A DNA stretch of 64,000 nt. Source: Rheinheimera hassiensis (GTDB lineage Bacteria > Pseudomonadota > Gammaproteobacteria > Enterobacterales > Alteromonadaceae). The translations under genes were made by a program, and so were the position numbers. The stretch is from the NCBI RefSeq assembly GCF_022436675.1, contig NZ_JAKUJZ010000007.1, positions 186,001-250,000 on the forward strand, given 5' to 3'. The notes beneath the pieces were generated by a model, which saw only the letters and a list, made by a program, of their open reading frames with translations, was not told the origin of the DNA and made no database searches. Of the stretch, positions 25,674 to 37,077 are shown piece after piece (positions within the stretch are counted from its first letter, which is position 1; each line of letters begins with the position of its first letter).

Positions 25674-26366
25674 ATGATGCAATTGAAGCAATTTAGCAAT
25701 ACCAGCGCACTGAATGACGATTTCGCTAACTGGTTAGTCAGCATTTTACAGCAGGCTATCGCGGAGCGCGGCGAAGCGTATTTAGTGGTATCAGGCGGCA
25801 AAACGCCTCAGGCACTGTTTAATACCTTAAGCCAGGTTGATTTAGCCTGGAACAAAGTTACGGTGCTGTTGGCCGATGATCGCTGGCTGGATGATCAGCA
25901 AACCGATTCTAACGAGCGTTTAGTTAAAGCCACATTATTGCAACACAACGCTAAAGCAGCCCGTTTTATCAGTTTATATGCCGACGTCACTTCGGCTTTT
26001 GATGGCGTTGCACAGGTGCTGCCGCGTATTACACCGTTACCGACTTTTGATGCCGTTATACTTGGCATGGGTGAAGACGGCCACACCGCATCGTTATTTC
26101 CCTGCAGTGCACAAATTAAAGACGGCCTGGCAGATAACGCGCCAGCTGTACTCGCTGTGCAACCGCAAACCGCACCTTATCAGCGTATGTCTTTAAGCCT
26201 GCCACGGCTGTTAAATAGCCGGAATATCTTTTTACATTTGGTTGGCAGCAATAAACTCGCGGTACTGAACAGCGCAATGGCAGAGCAAGACGTGCTTGCC
26301 ATGCCAATCCGTGCCTTTTTACACCATCCTGTAGCGCAAGTTACGGTGATGTACACCGAAAACTAG
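25674..26366 (+). CDS. pgl: 6-phosphogluconolactonase
   Basis: 230 residues of the DevB/SOL family. It contains V-S-G-G-K-T-P-Q-A-L-F, L-A-D-D-R-W and L-G-M-G-E-D-G-H-T-A-S-L-F-P, the sugar-phosphate-binding and catalytic motifs of Pgl. It hydrolyses the lactone made by Zwf to 6-phosphogluconate. It begins 3 nt after zwf at two consecutive ATG codons (25674 or 25677), so the two are translationally linked. 9 nt separate it from edd. Confidence 0.94.
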   Translation: MMQLKQFSNTSALNDDFANWLVSILQQAIAERGEAYLVVSGGKTPQALFNTLSQVDLAWNKVTVLLADDRWLDDQQTDSNERLVKATLLQHNAKAARFISLYADVTSAFDGVAQVLPRITPLPTFDAVILGMGEDGHTASLFPCSAQIKDGLADNAPAVLAVQPQTAPYQRMSLSLPRLLNSRNIFLHLVGSNKLAVLNSAMAEQDVLAMPIRAFLHHPVAQVTVMYTEN

Positions 26367-26375
26367 GGGATAGTC

Positions 26376-28208
26376 ATGGATCCTGTGATTCAGAAAGTAA
26401 CGGACAGAATTATTGCCCGCAGCACACGCAGCCGCGATATTTATCTGCAACGGCTGGAAAAAGCCCGCTTAAAAGGCCCGCATCGTGGGGTATTAAGCTG
26501 TGGTAACCTCGCACATGGTTTTGCCGCCTGTGATCAGCAGGAAAAAGGCGATTTACGCAGCCTGACCAAAGCGAATATTGGTATCGTATCGTCTTACAAC
26601 GACATGCTCTCGGCACACCAGCCGTACGAACATTACCCGGCAATTATTAAACAAGCGGTAAAAGATATTGGCAGCGTGGCGCAATTTGCCGGTGGTGTGC
26701 CAGCAATGTGCGATGGCGTAACCCAGGGCCAGCCAGGTATGGAGCTTAGTCTGTTAAGCCGCGACATTATTGCAATGTCCGCAGCGGTAGGCTTATCGCA
26801 CAATATGTTTGACGGCGGTTTAATGCTGGGTATTTGCGATAAAATTGTACCGGGCTTATTTATGGCTGCCCTGAGTTTTGGCCATCTGCCGTTTGTATTT
26901 GTACCAGCAGGCCCGATGCCTTCAGGTATTCCGAACAAAGAAAAAGCCCGCATACGCCAGTTATATGCTGAAGGTAAAGTGGGTAAAGAAGAGTTGCTGG
27001 CGGCTGAATCGGCCTCTTATCACTCTGCCGGTACCTGTACTTTTTATGGTACCGCTAACTCAAATCAGTTAGTGGTGGAAATTATGGGCCTGCACCTACC
27101 GGGTGCGTCTTTTGTCAATCCGGGCACAGAACTGCGTGATGAGCTAACCAAGGCTGCGGCACGCCAGGTTACCCGCTTAACAGACTTAGGCACAGATTAC
27201 CTGCCAGTAGGTAAATTGGTCGACGCCAAAGCCATAGTAAACGGTATTGTCGGCCTGTTGGCTACCGGTGGTTCAACCAATCATACTATGCATTTAATTG
27301 CTATGGCCCGCGCTGCCGGTTTTATTGTCAATTGGGATGATTTCGCCGAGCTTTCAGCCGCCACACCATTGCTAACCCGTATTTACCCCAATGGCCAGGC
27401 CGATATTAACCACTTCCAGCATGCCGGTGGTATGGCACTGCTGATCCGCGAATTACTGGACGCCGGTTTATTGCACGAAGATGTGCAAACTGTTGCAGGC
27501 CCCGGCTTACGCCGTTATACCCAGCAACCTGTAATGCAAGACGGCAAACTGTTGTGGGTTGATGCACCGCAAACATCGCTTGATCCGGATGTATTGGCTA
27601 CCGTGAAAAAACCTTTTAAAGCTCATGGTGGCCTTGAAGTGTTATCTGGCAATGTTGGTCGTGGCGTAATTAAAACCTCAGCACTGCGTGAAGGCACCGA
27701 GATTGTTAAAGCCCCGGCGGTGGTATTCTCCAGCCAGCACGAGCTGGATGCGGCCTTTAAAGCAGGTGACTTAAACAAAGACTGCATTGTTGTTGTACGG
27801 TTTCAGGGGCCTAAAGCCTGTGGTATGCCGGAACTACACAAGTTGACACCCCCACTGGGTGTGCTGCAGGATCGTGGTTTTAAAGTGGCATTGGTAACCG
27901 ATGGCCGTATGTCAGGTGCTTCAGGTAAAGTACCAGCCGCTATTCATGTCACTCCAGAGGCGGTTGACGGCGGCAATATCGCCCGTATTAAAACCGGCGA
28001 TATGATGCTGGTAGACGGCAACACCGGCCGGCTTGAAGTGCTGGTATCGGATGCCGAGCTGGCTGCACGTGACGTTGCCACTATGGATATGGCCGAAAGC
28101 TACTACGGCATGGGCCGTGAAATGTTCGGGGCGCTGCGCAGTCAGTTAACCGGCGCAGAGCAGGGCGCCTGCAGCTTGTTTACCACGGAGGAACACCTGC
28201 ATGGCTAA
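26376..28208 (+). CDS. edd: Phosphogluconate dehydratase
   Basis: 610 residues (E. coli Edd 603) of the IlvD/Edd family. It has [11 protein letters not shown] near the start, the iron-sulfur cysteines in the [11 protein letters not shown] and [12 protein letters not shown] motifs, and C-terminal [15 protein letters not shown]. It dehydrates 6-phosphogluconate to 2-keto-3-deoxy-6-phosphogluconate (KDPG), which is both the next substrate and the HexR inducer. It follows a good AGGGG element and overlaps glk by 8 nt. Confidence 0.97.
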   Translation: MDPVIQKVTDRIIARSTRSRDIYLQRLEKARLKGPHRGVLSCGNLAHGFAACDQQEKGDLRSLTKANIGIVSSYNDMLSAHQPYEHYPAIIKQAVKDIGSVAQFAGGVPAMCDGVTQGQPGMELSLLSRDIIAMSAAVGLSHNMFDGGLMLGICDKIVPGLFMAALSFGHLPFVFVPAGPMPSGIPNKEKARIRQLYAEGKVGKEELLAAESASYHSAGTCTFYGTANSNQLVVEIMGLHLPGASFVNPGTELRDELTKAAARQVTRLTDLGTDYLPVGKLVDAKAIVNGIVGLLATGGSTNHTMHLIAMARAAGFIVNWDDFAELSAATPLLTRIYPNGQADINHFQHAGGMALLIRELLDAGLLHEDVQTVAGPGLRRYTQQPVMQDGKLLWVDAPQTSLDPDVLATVKKPFKAHGGLEVLSGNVGRGVIKTSALREGTEIVKAPAVVFSSQHELDAAFKAGDLNKDCIVVVRFQGPKACGMPELHKLTPPLGVLQDRGFKVALVTDGRMSGASGKVPAAIHVTPEAVDGGNIARIKTGDMMLVDGNTGRLEVLVSDAELAARDVATMDMAESYYGMGREMFGALRSQLTGAEQGACSLFTTEEHLHG

Positions 28209-29175
28209 GTTGCCTGCCCACGCTATTGTTGCTGATATAGGTGGCACCAACGCCCGTTTTAGCCGGGTAGAGCTTGCCAGCCTGGCGCTGGACAAGGTTG
28301 CAGTTTATCCCTGTGCGGAATTTGCGACTTTGGCTGATGCGTTAACCCATTATCAGCAGCAACAAGGTTTAACTGATATTAAGCATGTAGCTATTGCTAT
28401 CGCTTGTCCGGTTACCGGCGATCAGATCAGTATGACCAACTTTCACTGGCGCTTTTCAGTTAAAGCCATGCAGCAGCAATTGGGTCTTGAAGCACTGCAG
28501 GTGATGAATGACTTTACCGCTGTGGCTATGTGTTTGCCGGCATTAACCGCAGCACAAAAAGTGAAAGTAGGCGCCGGTGAAATTGAGCATGGTAAACCCA
28601 TGGCAGTGCTTGGTGCCGGTACCGGCCTGGGTGTTGCACATTTACTGCCGGTAAATGATCAGTTTATTCCGCTGCCGGGCGAGGGTGGCCATGTCGATTG
28701 GGCCGCTCAAACCGAGCAAGAATGGTTTATTCAGCAGATGCTGGCCAAAGAATATGGCCATGTCTCACCTGAGCGGCTGTTATCCGGCCCTGGCCTTGAG
28801 GCTATCTATAAAGCGCTGGCGTTGTACCGTCAAAAACAGATTGCGCCATTAAGTGCCGCCGAGATAGCCCGGCAGGCATTAAACGGCGAATGTGCACTGG
28901 CACAAGATACGGTAAAACAGTTTTTTGCCAGCCTGGGCAGCGTTGCCGGTGATCTGGCGCTAACGCTCAGTACCTTTGGTGGTGTTTATATTGCCGGTGG
29001 CATAGCCCCGAAATTATTACCTCTGCTTGCTGATAGCGAGTTCAGAGCCCGTTTTGAAGCAAAAGGCAGGTTTAGCGCTTTTAATCGCCAGATCGCCACC
29101 TATGTCGTGACTGCAGAGCAACCCGGTTTGGTTGGCGCCGCAGTCTACCTGAAACAATTTTTGGCGAGTAATTAA
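28201..29175 (+). CDS. glk: Glucokinase
   Basis: 324 residues, the size of E. coli Glk. The N-terminal phosphate loop is [10 protein letters not shown]; further on are M-N-D-F-T-A-V-A (catalytic Asp region), [10 protein letters not shown] and G-E-G-G-H-V-D-W-A. It phosphorylates glucose with ATP in the cytoplasm, feeding Zwf directly. It starts inside the end of edd (8-nt overlap) and ends 1 nt before eda, so it is tightly embedded in the ED operon. This suggests glucose enters unphosphorylated rather than only by a PTS. Confidence 0.95.
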   Translation: MAKLPAHAIVADIGGTNARFSRVELASLALDKVAVYPCAEFATLADALTHYQQQQGLTDIKHVAIAIACPVTGDQISMTNFHWRFSVKAMQQQLGLEALQVMNDFTAVAMCLPALTAAQKVKVGAGEIEHGKPMAVLGAGTGLGVAHLLPVNDQFIPLPGEGGHVDWAAQTEQEWFIQQMLAKEYGHVSPERLLSGPGLEAIYKALALYRQKQIAPLSAAEIARQALNGECALAQDTVKQFFASLGSVAGDLALTLSTFGGVYIAGGIAPKLLPLLADSEFRARFEAKGRFSAFNRQIATYVVTAEQPGLVGAAVYLKQFLASN

Positions 29176-29176
29176 T

Positions 29177-29824
29177 ATGGCATTTGAAAACTGGCAGTTA
29201 CAACCTGGCGTTTTGTTTGATCAGGGCCCTGTAGTACCGGTAATAGTTATTAAAGATTTAGCAGACGCTGTGCCTATGGCAAAAGCTTTGCTGGCCGGTG
29301 GTATAAAAGTGCTGGAAGTGACCCTGCGCACGCCGGTAGCACTTGATGCCATTCGTTTGTTGGCAGCTGAAGTGCCGGAAGCTATTGTTGGCGCGGGTAC
29401 CGTTACCACCGCGGCGCAGTTGCAACAGGTTGTAGATGCCGGAGCTAAGTTTGCTATCAGCCCGGGTTTAACGCGCGAACTGCTACAGGCCGGTAAAGAC
29501 GCTGCTATTCCGCTGATCCCAGGCATTGCCAGTATTTCTGAGCTGATGGAAGGCACGGGCTTAGGCTACAGCCACTTTAAGTTTTTCCCGGCCGAAGCAG
29601 CAGGTGGCGTAAAAACGCTAAAGTCGATTTACGGTCCTTTTGCCGATATCCGTTTTTGTCCCACCGGTGGCATTAACGAGAAAAACTTCCTCGAATATCT
29701 GGCACTGCCCAATGTAAAATGTGTGGGCGGTTCCTGGATAGTACCTGATGATGCTGTTGCAGCCAAAGACTGGCAGCGTATTACCGAGTTGTGTAAAGCA
29801 GCAGTTGCGCAAGCTGCCCGCTGA
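29177..29824 (+). CDS. eda: KDPG/KHG aldolase
   Basis: 215 residues (E. coli Eda 213). The class I aldolase pattern is clear: V-P-V-I-V-I-K-D at the start, [18 protein letters not shown], and the Schiff-base Lys135 in H-F-K-F-F-P-A-E. It cleaves KDPG to pyruvate and glyceraldehyde-3-phosphate, completing the Entner-Doudoroff pathway. It is the last gene of the operon and is closed by a strong terminator. Confidence 0.97.
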   Translation: MAFENWQLQPGVLFDQGPVVPVIVIKDLADAVPMAKALLAGGIKVLEVTLRTPVALDAIRLLAAEVPEAIVGAGTVTTAAQLQQVVDAGAKFAISPGLTRELLQAGKDAAIPLIPGIASISELMEGTGLGYSHFKFFPAEAAGGVKTLKSIYGPFADIRFCPTGGINEKNFLEYLALPNVKCVGGSWIVPDDAVAAKDWQRITELCKAAVAQAAR

Positions 29825-29849
29825 TAAAACAGTTGTTGGTAAAAGCGCC

Positions 29850-29881
29850 AAACGCCCGGTAAATACCGGGCGTTTGTTTTT
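29850..29881 (+). terminator. Terminator of the Entner-Doudoroff operon
   Basis: AAACGCCCGGT, loop AAAT, ACCGGGCGTTTGTTTTT: a perfect 11-bp GC-rich stem with T-run, 25 nt after the eda stop. Confidence 0.93.
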
Positions 29882-29985
29882 GAGTTTAAGGGTAAAAACG
29901 CGTATAGTAGCGCACTTTTATTCTTAGTTACCTTTTTACCCTTAGCTGTCTTGGCTATTTGTCTTAACTTGTTCTGGAACACACT

Positions 29986-31578
29986 GTGATATCAACTGCT
30001 AACATTACGATGCAATTTGGCGCCAAACCGCTGTTTGAAAACATCTCAATTAAATTTGGCGAGGGTAATCGCTACGGTTTAATCGGGGCAAACGGTTGCG
30101 GTAAATCAACATTTATGAAGATTTTAAGCCGTGAACTGGAGCCAAGCGCCGGTAATGTGTTTGTTGAGCCAAACCATCGCGTTGCCAAGTTACACCAGGA
30201 TCAGTTTGCTTTTGAGCAATACTCGGTTATCGACACCGTTATTATGGGCCACTCTGAGCTGTGGGCGGTAAAAGAAGAACGCGACCGCATCTATGGCAGT
30301 GCCGAGATGAGCGAAGAAGACGGTATGAAAGTGGCCGATCTGGAAGTGGCCTTTGGCGAAATGGATGGTTACACGGCAGAATCCCGCGCCGGTGAACTGT
30401 TAATTGGTGTGGGTATTCCGGTTGAGCAGCATTTTGGCCCGATGTCGGCCATAGCACCGGGCTTTAAACTACGGGTATTGCTGGCACAGGTACTGTTTGC
30501 CGATCCGGAAATTATGCTGCTGGACGAGCCCACCAACAACCTGGATATTAATACCATTCGCTGGCTGGAAAATGTTCTGGCTGAGCGTAACAGTACCATG
30601 GTTATTATTTCGCACGACCGTCACTTTTTAAACAGCGTTTGTACCCACATGGCCGATTTAGATTACGGCGAACTGCGCCTGTATCCGGGTAACTACGATG
30701 AATATATGTTTGCCGCCACTCAGGCCCGTGAACGTTTATTATCAGACAACGCGAAGAAGAAAGCCCAGATAGCCGAGCTGCAAACCTTCGTTAGCCGTTT
30801 TTCTGCCAATGCATCAAAAGCCAAGCAGGCGACATCACGTGCCAAGCAAATAGATAAAATTCAGCTGGAAGAAGTTAAAGCCTCCAGCCGGGTTAACCCC
30901 TTTATCCGTTTCGAGCAACAAAAGCAGCTATATCGTCTGGCATTAGAAGTAGAGGGCCTGAATAAGAGTTTTGGCGAGCTATCCTTGCTGAAAAACTTAG
31001 GCCTGACCATTGAAGTAGGCGAAAAAGTAGCCATTTTAGGTGCCAACGGTATTGGTAAAACTACTTTGCTTAAATGTCTGGTTGGCGATTTAACACCAGA
31101 GTCCGGCATGGTGAAATGGTCTGAAAACGCCAAAATCGGTTACTATGCGCAAGATCACGCCCACGAATTCAGTGACGCGATGACACTGTTTGACTGGATG
31201 AGCCAATGGAAGCAGCCATCAGATGACGAGCAGGCAATACGCGGTATTCTGGGCCGTTTGCTGTTTTCACAAGACGAGATAAAGAAATCGGTTAAAGTAC
31301 TATCCGGTGGTGAAAAGGGCCGTATGTTATTTGGCAAATTAATGCTGCAACGGCCAAATATACTGGTAATGGATGAACCCACCAACCACCTGGATATGGA
31401 ATCTATTGAGTCACTAAACCTGGCACTGGAGCACTACAAAGGCACCTTGCTGTTTGTTAGCCATGACCGTGAGTTTGTATCCAGCCTTGCCAGCCGTATT
31501 ATCGAAATTACTGACAAAGATATCCGTAACTTCGTCGGCACCTATGAAGAATATCTGGCGGCGCAAACCGCGCTGTAA
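29986..31578 (+). CDS. ybiT: ABC-F ATPase YbiT
   Basis: 530 residues with a GTG start. Two ABC domains: Walker [10 protein letters not shown] (about 36-44) and G-A-N-G-I-G-K-T-T; Walker B D-E-P-T-N-N-L-D and D-E-P-T-N-H-L-D. The second signature is L-S-G-G-E-K-G-R, while the first is degenerate ([11 protein letters not shown]), a known YbiT subfamily trait. No membrane segments, so it acts on the ribosome like other ABC-F factors; recent work on the family supports a role in translation of difficult sequences. Monocistronic between two terminators. Confidence 0.94.
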   Translation: MISTANITMQFGAKPLFENISIKFGEGNRYGLIGANGCGKSTFMKILSRELEPSAGNVFVEPNHRVAKLHQDQFAFEQYSVIDTVIMGHSELWAVKEERDRIYGSAEMSEEDGMKVADLEVAFGEMDGYTAESRAGELLIGVGIPVEQHFGPMSAIAPGFKLRVLLAQVLFADPEIMLLDEPTNNLDINTIRWLENVLAERNSTMVIISHDRHFLNSVCTHMADLDYGELRLYPGNYDEYMFAATQARERLLSDNAKKKAQIAELQTFVSRFSANASKAKQATSRAKQIDKIQLEEVKASSRVNPFIRFEQQKQLYRLALEVEGLNKSFGELSLLKNLGLTIEVGEKVAILGANGIGKTTLLKCLVGDLTPESGMVKWSENAKIGYYAQDHAHEFSDAMTLFDWMSQWKQPSDDEQAIRGILGRLLFSQDEIKKSVKVLSGGEKGRMLFGKLMLQRPNILVMDEPTNHLDMESIESLNLALEHYKGTLLFVSHDREFVSSLASRIIEITDKDIRNFVGTYEEYLAAQTAL

Positions 31579-31582
31579 TACC

Positions 31583-31616
31583 AACAAAGCCGGTTAAATT
31601 AACCGGCTTTGTTTTA
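31583..31616 (+). terminator. Terminator after ybiT
   Basis: CAAAGCCGGTTAA-ATT-AACCGGCTTTGTTTT: a 12-13 bp stem with T-run, directly after the ybiT stop. Confidence 0.92.
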
Positions 31617-31768
31617 TCACTTGATTTTTTTGCTATTTATCCCCATGTCTTCTGGAGTTATATTCATTCACGCCCGGTAAGATACTGTTTTAATAGGCAA
31701 GGCTGAATTAAACAGCCATTTTTATGCTATGTTGATGCAGTCTCCGTGCTCATTTAAGAGGAAGCGCT

Positions 31769-32236
31769 ATGAAAATTAATATTGGTATTAATGAAGAACA
31801 ACGTAAAGCTATTGCCGAGGGTTTGTCTGTACTGCTGGCCGATACCTACACTCTTTATTTAAAAACGCACAACTACCACTGGAACGTAACCGGGCCGATG
31901 TTTCAGACTCTGCATACCCTGTTTGAAACTCAGTACAATGAATTGGCGCTGGCTGTTGATGAAATTGCAGAACGTATTCGTGCCCTGGGCGAATTTGCGC
32001 CGGGTTCATATAAAGAATACGCCAAGCTAACCAGCATTAAAGAAGCCGATGGCATACCCACTGCTGAAGAAATGATTAAAGATTTGGTTAAAGGCCAGGA
32101 AGCTATAGCTAAAACGGCGCGCTCTATCGTGCCGGTAGCCGATGAAGCCTCTGATGAAGTGTCACTTGATTTGCTGACTCAGCGTATGACTGTGCATGAA
32201 AAAACTGCCTGGATGCTGCGCAGCCTTGTAGCGTAA
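31769..32236 (+). CDS. dps: Dps-family DNA protection ferritin
   Basis: 155 residues of four-helix ferritin fold. The inter-subunit ferroxidase ligands lie in [11 protein letters not shown] and the H-x(n)-D/E-x3-E segment [19 protein letters not shown]. The N-terminus is short and only weakly basic, so DNA binding may differ from E. coli Dps. It should oxidise and store iron using hydrogen peroxide and protect DNA in stationary phase or oxidative stress. Starts after GAGGAAG; an upstream 150-bp region probably holds its promoter, but no confident OxyR or sigma-S element was recognised. Confidence 0.92.
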   Translation: MKINIGINEEQRKAIAEGLSVLLADTYTLYLKTHNYHWNVTGPMFQTLHTLFETQYNELALAVDEIAERIRALGEFAPGSYKEYAKLTSIKEADGIPTAEEMIKDLVKGQEAIAKTARSIVPVADEASDEVSLDLLTQRMTVHEKTAWMLRSLVA

Positions 32237-32240
32237 TGCA

Positions 32241-32275
32241 AACGCACTGGCCCGAAGTGATCGGGCCAGTGCGTT
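32241..32275 (+). terminator. Long perfect hairpin after dps
   Basis: AACGCACTGGCCCGA-AGTGA-TCGGGCCAGTGCGTT: a perfect 15-bp stem 4 nt past the dps stop. Only ATTT follows, so termination may rely on the strong stem, or the hairpin may stabilise the dps mRNA 3' end. Confidence 0.7.
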
Positions 32276-32427
32276 ATTTGGCTGATTTCTGAACTATCTG
32301 GTACAGAAACTAATCCTCCCGGTAAAAAAAACTAAGATTTTCTGGCCAAAGCTTGTAAAATCGCATGCAGCAGTAACACTTATAGCTGGCTGTAGTACGT
32401 CGGTGTCAGCTGGAGGAGAGTCACCTA

Positions 32428-33273
32428 ATGAAAGCGTTGCAGTATGCCCAGAATGTATCCGATCTGTTCGCCCTGCCTGAAGGCTATCTGAGGGTTAAAG
32501 AACTGATGGACTCTGACACCGCCAGTCTGGACGAAGTTGCAGAAGTTATTTTACTGGATCCGGTACTCACATCAAAGTTGCTTAAATTGGCTAACAGTGC
32601 AATTTACAGTTTGCCTTATCAGGTAGAGAACGTCAGCAAAGCTTTATTAGTGTTGGGAAAAACCCAGGTTTATAACCTTGTGCTAAGTATCGGTATTGCA
32701 TCAGCCTGCAGTAGAGTTGATACCTCGGCCATTGATCTTGAGCGTTTTTGGGAGCAAAGCATCAACGCCGCGCTTATTGCCAAGCATTTGGCGCAGTGCT
32801 GCGGGATTAAACCAACAGACCGCTTTTATGTCGCCGGTTTATTGCACAATATCGGCGAGCTGGTGGTGTTACAAAATAGCGCAGAGCAAGCTCACCAGTG
32901 TCAGGATTACAATTCAGAGCACCAGCCCTGGCAATTACAACAAACCAAACTGGATTTTACTTATGCGCAGTGCGGCGCAGAATTATTGCATTTGTGGCAT
33001 TTACCCGACAGCATTGTCGAACCGGTTGCGCTGCAACACAGCACGCGCTTTGAGCAGAAAAACAAAGCCCAGCTTATTATTTATCTGGCAGTGCGCTTAG
33101 CATTGGCAAATCAGCATCCCGAGATCTACTCTACTAAGCAACTTGTTGACCCTTTCGTACTGGAGTTATTAAACCTGACTCAGCCAGACATTATTCGTGC
33201 CATCGATTTCTGTAACACCGAAGGCCTGTTTATTTTGTCCGTATTAAACCCCAGGATCAGCACTATTTATTAA
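32428..33273 (+). CDS. HDOD domain protein
   Basis: 281 residues made largely of one HDOD domain: [28 protein letters not shown], then [12 protein letters not shown] and [16 protein letters not shown] proteins are catalytically uncertain relatives of HD hydrolases used in signalling and stress regulation in Alteromonadales. No receiver, GGDEF or EAL domain is fused here. Starts after GGAGGAG. The stand-alone position between dps and malic enzyme gives no functional clue. Confidence 0.88.
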   Translation: MKALQYAQNVSDLFALPEGYLRVKELMDSDTASLDEVAEVILLDPVLTSKLLKLANSAIYSLPYQVENVSKALLVLGKTQVYNLVLSIGIASACSRVDTSAIDLERFWEQSINAALIAKHLAQCCGIKPTDRFYVAGLLHNIGELVVLQNSAEQAHQCQDYNSEHQPWQLQQTKLDFTYAQCGAELLHLWHLPDSIVEPVALQHSTRFEQKNKAQLIIYLAVRLALANQHPEIYSTKQLVDPFVLELLNLTQPDIIRAIDFCNTEGLFILSVLNPRISTIY

Positions 33274-33281
33274 TTTTTTCT

Positions 33282-33309
33282 CTCCGGCATAACCTCAGGT
33301 TTGCCGGAG
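33282..33309. repeat. Large inverted repeat between HDOD gene and malic enzyme
   Basis: CTCCGGCA...TGCCGGAG (8-bp perfect arms), with a second nested pair AACCT/AGGTT inside, giving a 13-bp hairpin with a one-base bulge. A T-run precedes but does not follow it, so it is either a weak terminator of the HDOD gene or a leader element of malic enzyme. Confidence 0.6.
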
Positions 33310-33329
33310 CAGTTATCTGGAAGCCATTC

Positions 33330-35024
33330 ATGAGCAGTTCAAGCAAAAAATCTCCGTTGTATACCGCCTATTCCGGCTCAGCATTACTGGAAACACCTTT
33401 ACTGAATAAAGGCAGTGCCTTTACTGCCGATGAGCGGCTGATGTTTAACCTTGCCGGTTTATTACCACCACGTTATGAAACGATAGAAGAGCAGGTAAGC
33501 CGCGCCTACATGCAGTATAAAAGCTTTGATACTGCCATTAACAAGCATATCTATCTGCGCGCTATTCAGGACAACAACGAAACCTTATTCTACCGTTTAC
33601 TGCAGCAACACCTGGAAGAAATGATCCCCATCATTTACACGCCAACAGTGGGTGATGCCTGTGAGCAATTTTCGGATATATATCGCAGTGCCCGTGGTTT
33701 ATTTATCAGTTATCAGGACCGGCATCAGCTGGACGATGTATTGCGTAACGCCACCAAGCGTAAGGTGAAAGTTATTGTTGTTACCGATGGCGAGCGGGTA
33801 TTGGGCCTTGGCGATCAGGGTATTGGCGGTATGGGTATTTCTATCGGCAAGTTGTCATTGTATACCGCCTGCGGTGGCATCAGCCCGGCTTATGCACTAC
33901 CGGTAATGTTGGATGTAGGCACGAATAACGAAAAACTACTGAACGACCCAATGTATATGGGCCTGCGGCAAAAACGGGTTAACCAGGCCGAGTATGATGA
34001 GTTTGTTGACTTGTTTATCCAGGCGGTGAAGCGGCGCTGGCCAGACGCTATTATTCAGTTTGAAGACTTTGCCCAGCCCAACGCTATGCCTTTATTACAG
34101 CGTTACCGCGACAAAATATGCTGCTTTAACGATGATATCCAGGGTACTGCAGCGGTAACGGTAGGTTCGTTACTGGCGGCGTGTCGCAGTAAAAATGCAA
34201 AGTTGTCTGAGCAAAAAGTGGTGTTTGTTGGCGCAGGCTCTGCTGGTTGCGGCATTGCTGAACAGGTTATCAGTCAGATGGTGGCTGAAGGCATAAGTGA
34301 AGCGCAGGCGCGTAGCCAAATCTATATGATTGACCGCTTCGGCTTACTTACCGATACCACACCAGGCTTGCGGGATTTCCAGCAAGCTTTGGCACAAGCC
34401 TCAACAGCAATAACAGAATGGAGCTACAGCAGTGAGTTTCCAAGCTTACTGGATGTGATGAATTGCGCCCAGCCGGGCATTTTGATTGGTGTATCCGGCC
34501 AGGCCGGTTTATTTACTGAACCGGTAGTACGGGCGATGAAAAAAGGCTGTGCTATGCCAATTATTTTCCCGCTGAGCAACCCGTCGCGCCAGGTGGAAGC
34601 CACACCAGAACAGGTTATTAACTGGACTGACGGCGAGGTTATTATCGCCACAGGCAGCCCCTTTGCGCCAGTGGCGTATAACGGCACGCTTTATCCGATA
34701 GCACAATGTAATAACAGCTACATTTTCCCTGGCATCGGGCTTGGCGTTATTGCCAGTAAAGCCCGGCTTATCAGTGATGAAATGTTGCGCGAAGCAAGCA
34801 AAACACTGGCGGCTGCATCGCCAAAAGCAAACAGCGGCGAGGGCGGTTTACTGCCAGCTTTTACCGAGTTGTCAGCGCTGAGTAAGCAAATTGCGTTTAA
34901 CGTTGCCAAAGTAGCAATGCAGCAGGGCCTGGCGCTGGAGTTGGACGACGCCATGCTACTGCAAAAAATTGAAGACAACTTCTGGTTGCCACAATACCGA
35001 CAGTATAAGCGGGTCAGTGCCTGA
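33330..35024 (+). CDS. maeA: NAD-dependent malic enzyme
   Basis: 564 residues (E. coli MaeA 565). It carries the catalytic tyrosine region [27 protein letters not shown], the divalent-metal segment [10 protein letters not shown], and the dinucleotide fold [13 protein letters not shown]. The malic oxidoreductase converts malate to pyruvate and CO2, reducing NAD. The extended length and lack of a C-terminal phosphotransacetylase domain distinguish it from MaeB. Transcribed separately from neighbours. Confidence 0.94.
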   Translation: MSSSSKKSPLYTAYSGSALLETPLLNKGSAFTADERLMFNLAGLLPPRYETIEEQVSRAYMQYKSFDTAINKHIYLRAIQDNNETLFYRLLQQHLEEMIPIIYTPTVGDACEQFSDIYRSARGLFISYQDRHQLDDVLRNATKRKVKVIVVTDGERVLGLGDQGIGGMGISIGKLSLYTACGGISPAYALPVMLDVGTNNEKLLNDPMYMGLRQKRVNQAEYDEFVDLFIQAVKRRWPDAIIQFEDFAQPNAMPLLQRYRDKICCFNDDIQGTAAVTVGSLLAACRSKNAKLSEQKVVFVGAGSAGCGIAEQVISQMVAEGISEAQARSQIYMIDRFGLLTDTTPGLRDFQQALAQASTAITEWSYSSEFPSLLDVMNCAQPGILIGVSGQAGLFTEPVVRAMKKGCAMPIIFPLSNPSRQVEATPEQVINWTDGEVIIATGSPFAPVAYNGTLYPIAQCNNSYIFPGIGLGVIASKARLISDEMLREASKTLAAASPKANSGEGGLLPAFTELSALSKQIAFNVAKVAMQQGLALELDDAMLLQKIEDNFWLPQYRQYKRVSA

Positions 35025-35120
35025 GCCTGACAAAGGTGCTTACAATTAGTTTTTAGACTAATCATCAGCTTGAGGGTAGGCTGTGTTTTGGTATAACCAA
35101 AACTACAAAGGAACCCTCTA

Positions 35121-36980
35121 ATGCATAAGTCTCTTATTGCCCTTGCTGTGGCCGGCATCCTTGCCGGCTGCGGCCCGGCACCGCAAAACAATACACCCAG
35201 CCCGACAACTGATGTGGTTGCAGAACAAAAGCAGCAGTCAGAGACTGAACGGCTAAATCAGTGGTTTGAAGTTAAATACGAGCAACAACTACAACAAAGC
35301 CCGCTGCAAATGACCTTTCTTGGCCGCAAAGATAAGTATGATCAAATCGACGATACCTCGATCGCCGCGGAAGATGAGCAACTGGCCTGGCTAGCAGCAA
35401 CAGTAGAAGAGCTTAAAACCAGCTTCGATTACAGCAAGCTTGATATTGAAGCACAAACGTCTTATGACATCTGGGTTTATCAGTATGAACAAGCCAAAGA
35501 GGGCGTAGCCTTTCGTAAAAATGGATATGTGTTTACCCAGATGCACGGTATTCATGCCATGTTGCCGCAAATTATGATCAACTTTCATAAAGTTGATACT
35601 GCAGAAGATATGCAAGCCTATATCAAACGGATTGAAGGTATCAGCCGGGCTCTGACACAACTGCTGGAACGGGCACAGGCAAATGCCGAGCATGATGTAC
35701 GCCCGCCACGCTTTGCCTATGATGGTGTTATCGAGCAAATAAATAACCTGATAAGCGGCGCGCCATTTACCGATGCAGAGCAAGACATACCACTGTGGGC
35801 CGATGCCAAAAGCAAAATTGACGCACTGGTAACTGCCGATAAACTTAGTGATGAGCAAGCTAAACAACTGGCAGATGACACGAAAAGTGCCCTGCAAACA
35901 CATTTTTTACCGGCTTATACAGCGCTGAAACAATGGCTACAGCAGGATATTCAGTTTACTGATGAAATTGCTACCGGTGTGGGCAAGCAACAAGGCGGCA
36001 CAGACTTTTATAATTACAGATTAAAAGTATCTACCACTACCGACTTAACCGCAGAGCAGATCCATCAAATTGGTCTGGACGAAGTTGAGCGCTTAACCAA
36101 AGAAATGGTAGCTATTAAAGACAAAGTGGGTTTTCAGGGCGATTTAACAGCCTTCTTTAAGTTTATTAAAGACGACGATCAATTCTACTACCCAGACACC
36201 GATGAAGGCCGTGAAGGCTATCTGGAAGATTCCAGGCAGTATCTGGCCTTTATTAATAAGAAACTGCCTGAATACTTTGGCATTTTACCTAAGGCAGAGC
36301 TGACAGTGAAACGGGTAGAGCCGTTTCGTGAGCAGCCGGGTGCAGCACAGCATTATTTCCCGGGCACACCGGATGGCGCAAGGCCAGGCATTTATTATGC
36401 GCATTTGTCTGACATGCGCTCAATGCCAAAAAATGAAATGGAAGCCATTGCTTATCACGAAGGCAATCCAGGCCATCATATGCAAATTTCTATTGCACAG
36501 GAGCTAACCACAGTACCGGTATTCAGAACTCAGGCAAGCTTTACCGCTTATTCAGAAGGCTGGGGCCTGTATGCTGAACAACTAGCCAAAGAAATGGGGG
36601 CCTATCAGAACCCATATTCAGATTTTGGCCGCTTGATTACTGAAATGTGGCGCGCAGTGCGCTTGGTAGTAGACACCGGCCTGCACAGTAAAGGCTGGAA
36701 TGAGCAACAGGCGATAGATTACTTTCTGGAGAAAACGCCGATTGCCCAAGGTGCGGTAATTTCGGAAGTGCGCCGTTATATCGTTTGGCCAGGTCAGGCA
36801 ACGGCATATAAAATTGGCATGATTAAAATTCTTGAACTGCGTAGCAATGCCCAGAAAGAGCTCGGTGATAAGTTTGATATCCGCGCCTTTCACGATACTG
36901 TGCTTGGCGGCGGTGCCTTGCCACTTAGTGTGTTAGAAAAACGGGTTAATAACTGGGTGAACACCGTAAAAGCAGGGTAA
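35121..36980 (+). CDS. DUF885 family lipoprotein, probable metallo-hydrolase
   Basis: 619 residues. The N-terminus is a lipoprotein signal peptide with lipobox L-A-G-C (Cys at 16), followed by a Pro/Thr-rich linker, so the protein should be membrane-anchored in the periplasm or outer membrane. The DUF885 body contains A-Y-H-E-G-N-P-G-H-H-M-Q, an HExxxGHH-type zinc motif, and a downstream S-E-G-W-G-L-Y-A-E-Q-L with a further Glu ligand. The family is related to M32-like and other zincin peptidases; activity is unproven. A strong terminator lies 29 nt after the gene. Confidence 0.88.
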   Translation: MHKSLIALAVAGILAGCGPAPQNNTPSPTTDVVAEQKQQSETERLNQWFEVKYEQQLQQSPLQMTFLGRKDKYDQIDDTSIAAEDEQLAWLAATVEELKTSFDYSKLDIEAQTSYDIWVYQYEQAKEGVAFRKNGYVFTQMHGIHAMLPQIMINFHKVDTAEDMQAYIKRIEGISRALTQLLERAQANAEHDVRPPRFAYDGVIEQINNLISGAPFTDAEQDIPLWADAKSKIDALVTADKLSDEQAKQLADDTKSALQTHFLPAYTALKQWLQQDIQFTDEIATGVGKQQGGTDFYNYRLKVSTTTDLTAEQIHQIGLDEVERLTKEMVAIKDKVGFQGDLTAFFKFIKDDDQFYYPDTDEGREGYLEDSRQYLAFINKKLPEYFGILPKAELTVKRVEPFREQPGAAQHYFPGTPDGARPGIYYAHLSDMRSMPKNEMEAIAYHEGNPGHHMQISIAQELTTVPVFRTQASFTAYSEGWGLYAEQLAKEMGAYQNPYSDFGRLITEMWRAVRLVVDTGLHSKGWNEQQAIDYFLEKTPIAQGAVISEVRRYIVWPGQATAYKIGMIKILELRSNAQKELGDKFDIRAFHDTVLGGGALPLSVLEKRVNNWVNTVKAG

Positions 36981-37009
36981 TCCGATTAAGTCTTAAACCA
37001 CGTTAAATA

Positions 37010-37037
37010 AACAGGCCGCAATTGCGGCCTGTTTTTT
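37010..37037 (+). terminator. Terminator after DUF885 gene
   Basis: AACAGGCCGCAATTGCGGCCTGTTTTTT: a perfect palindromic stem with T-run. Confidence 0.92.
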
Positions 37038-37077
37038 GCGTGTTATTTACGACTGTAATACTTTTAGAGGATCCCAC

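Noticed and set aside
35046..35063. ATTAGT/ACTAAT inverted repeat after malic enzyme
   Set aside because: AT-rich 6-bp stem, no T-run, likely by chance.
35391..35903. 170-codon minus-strand frame within the DUF885 gene
   Set aside because: Antisense to a well-supported lipoprotein gene; no ribosome-binding site or recognisable domain.
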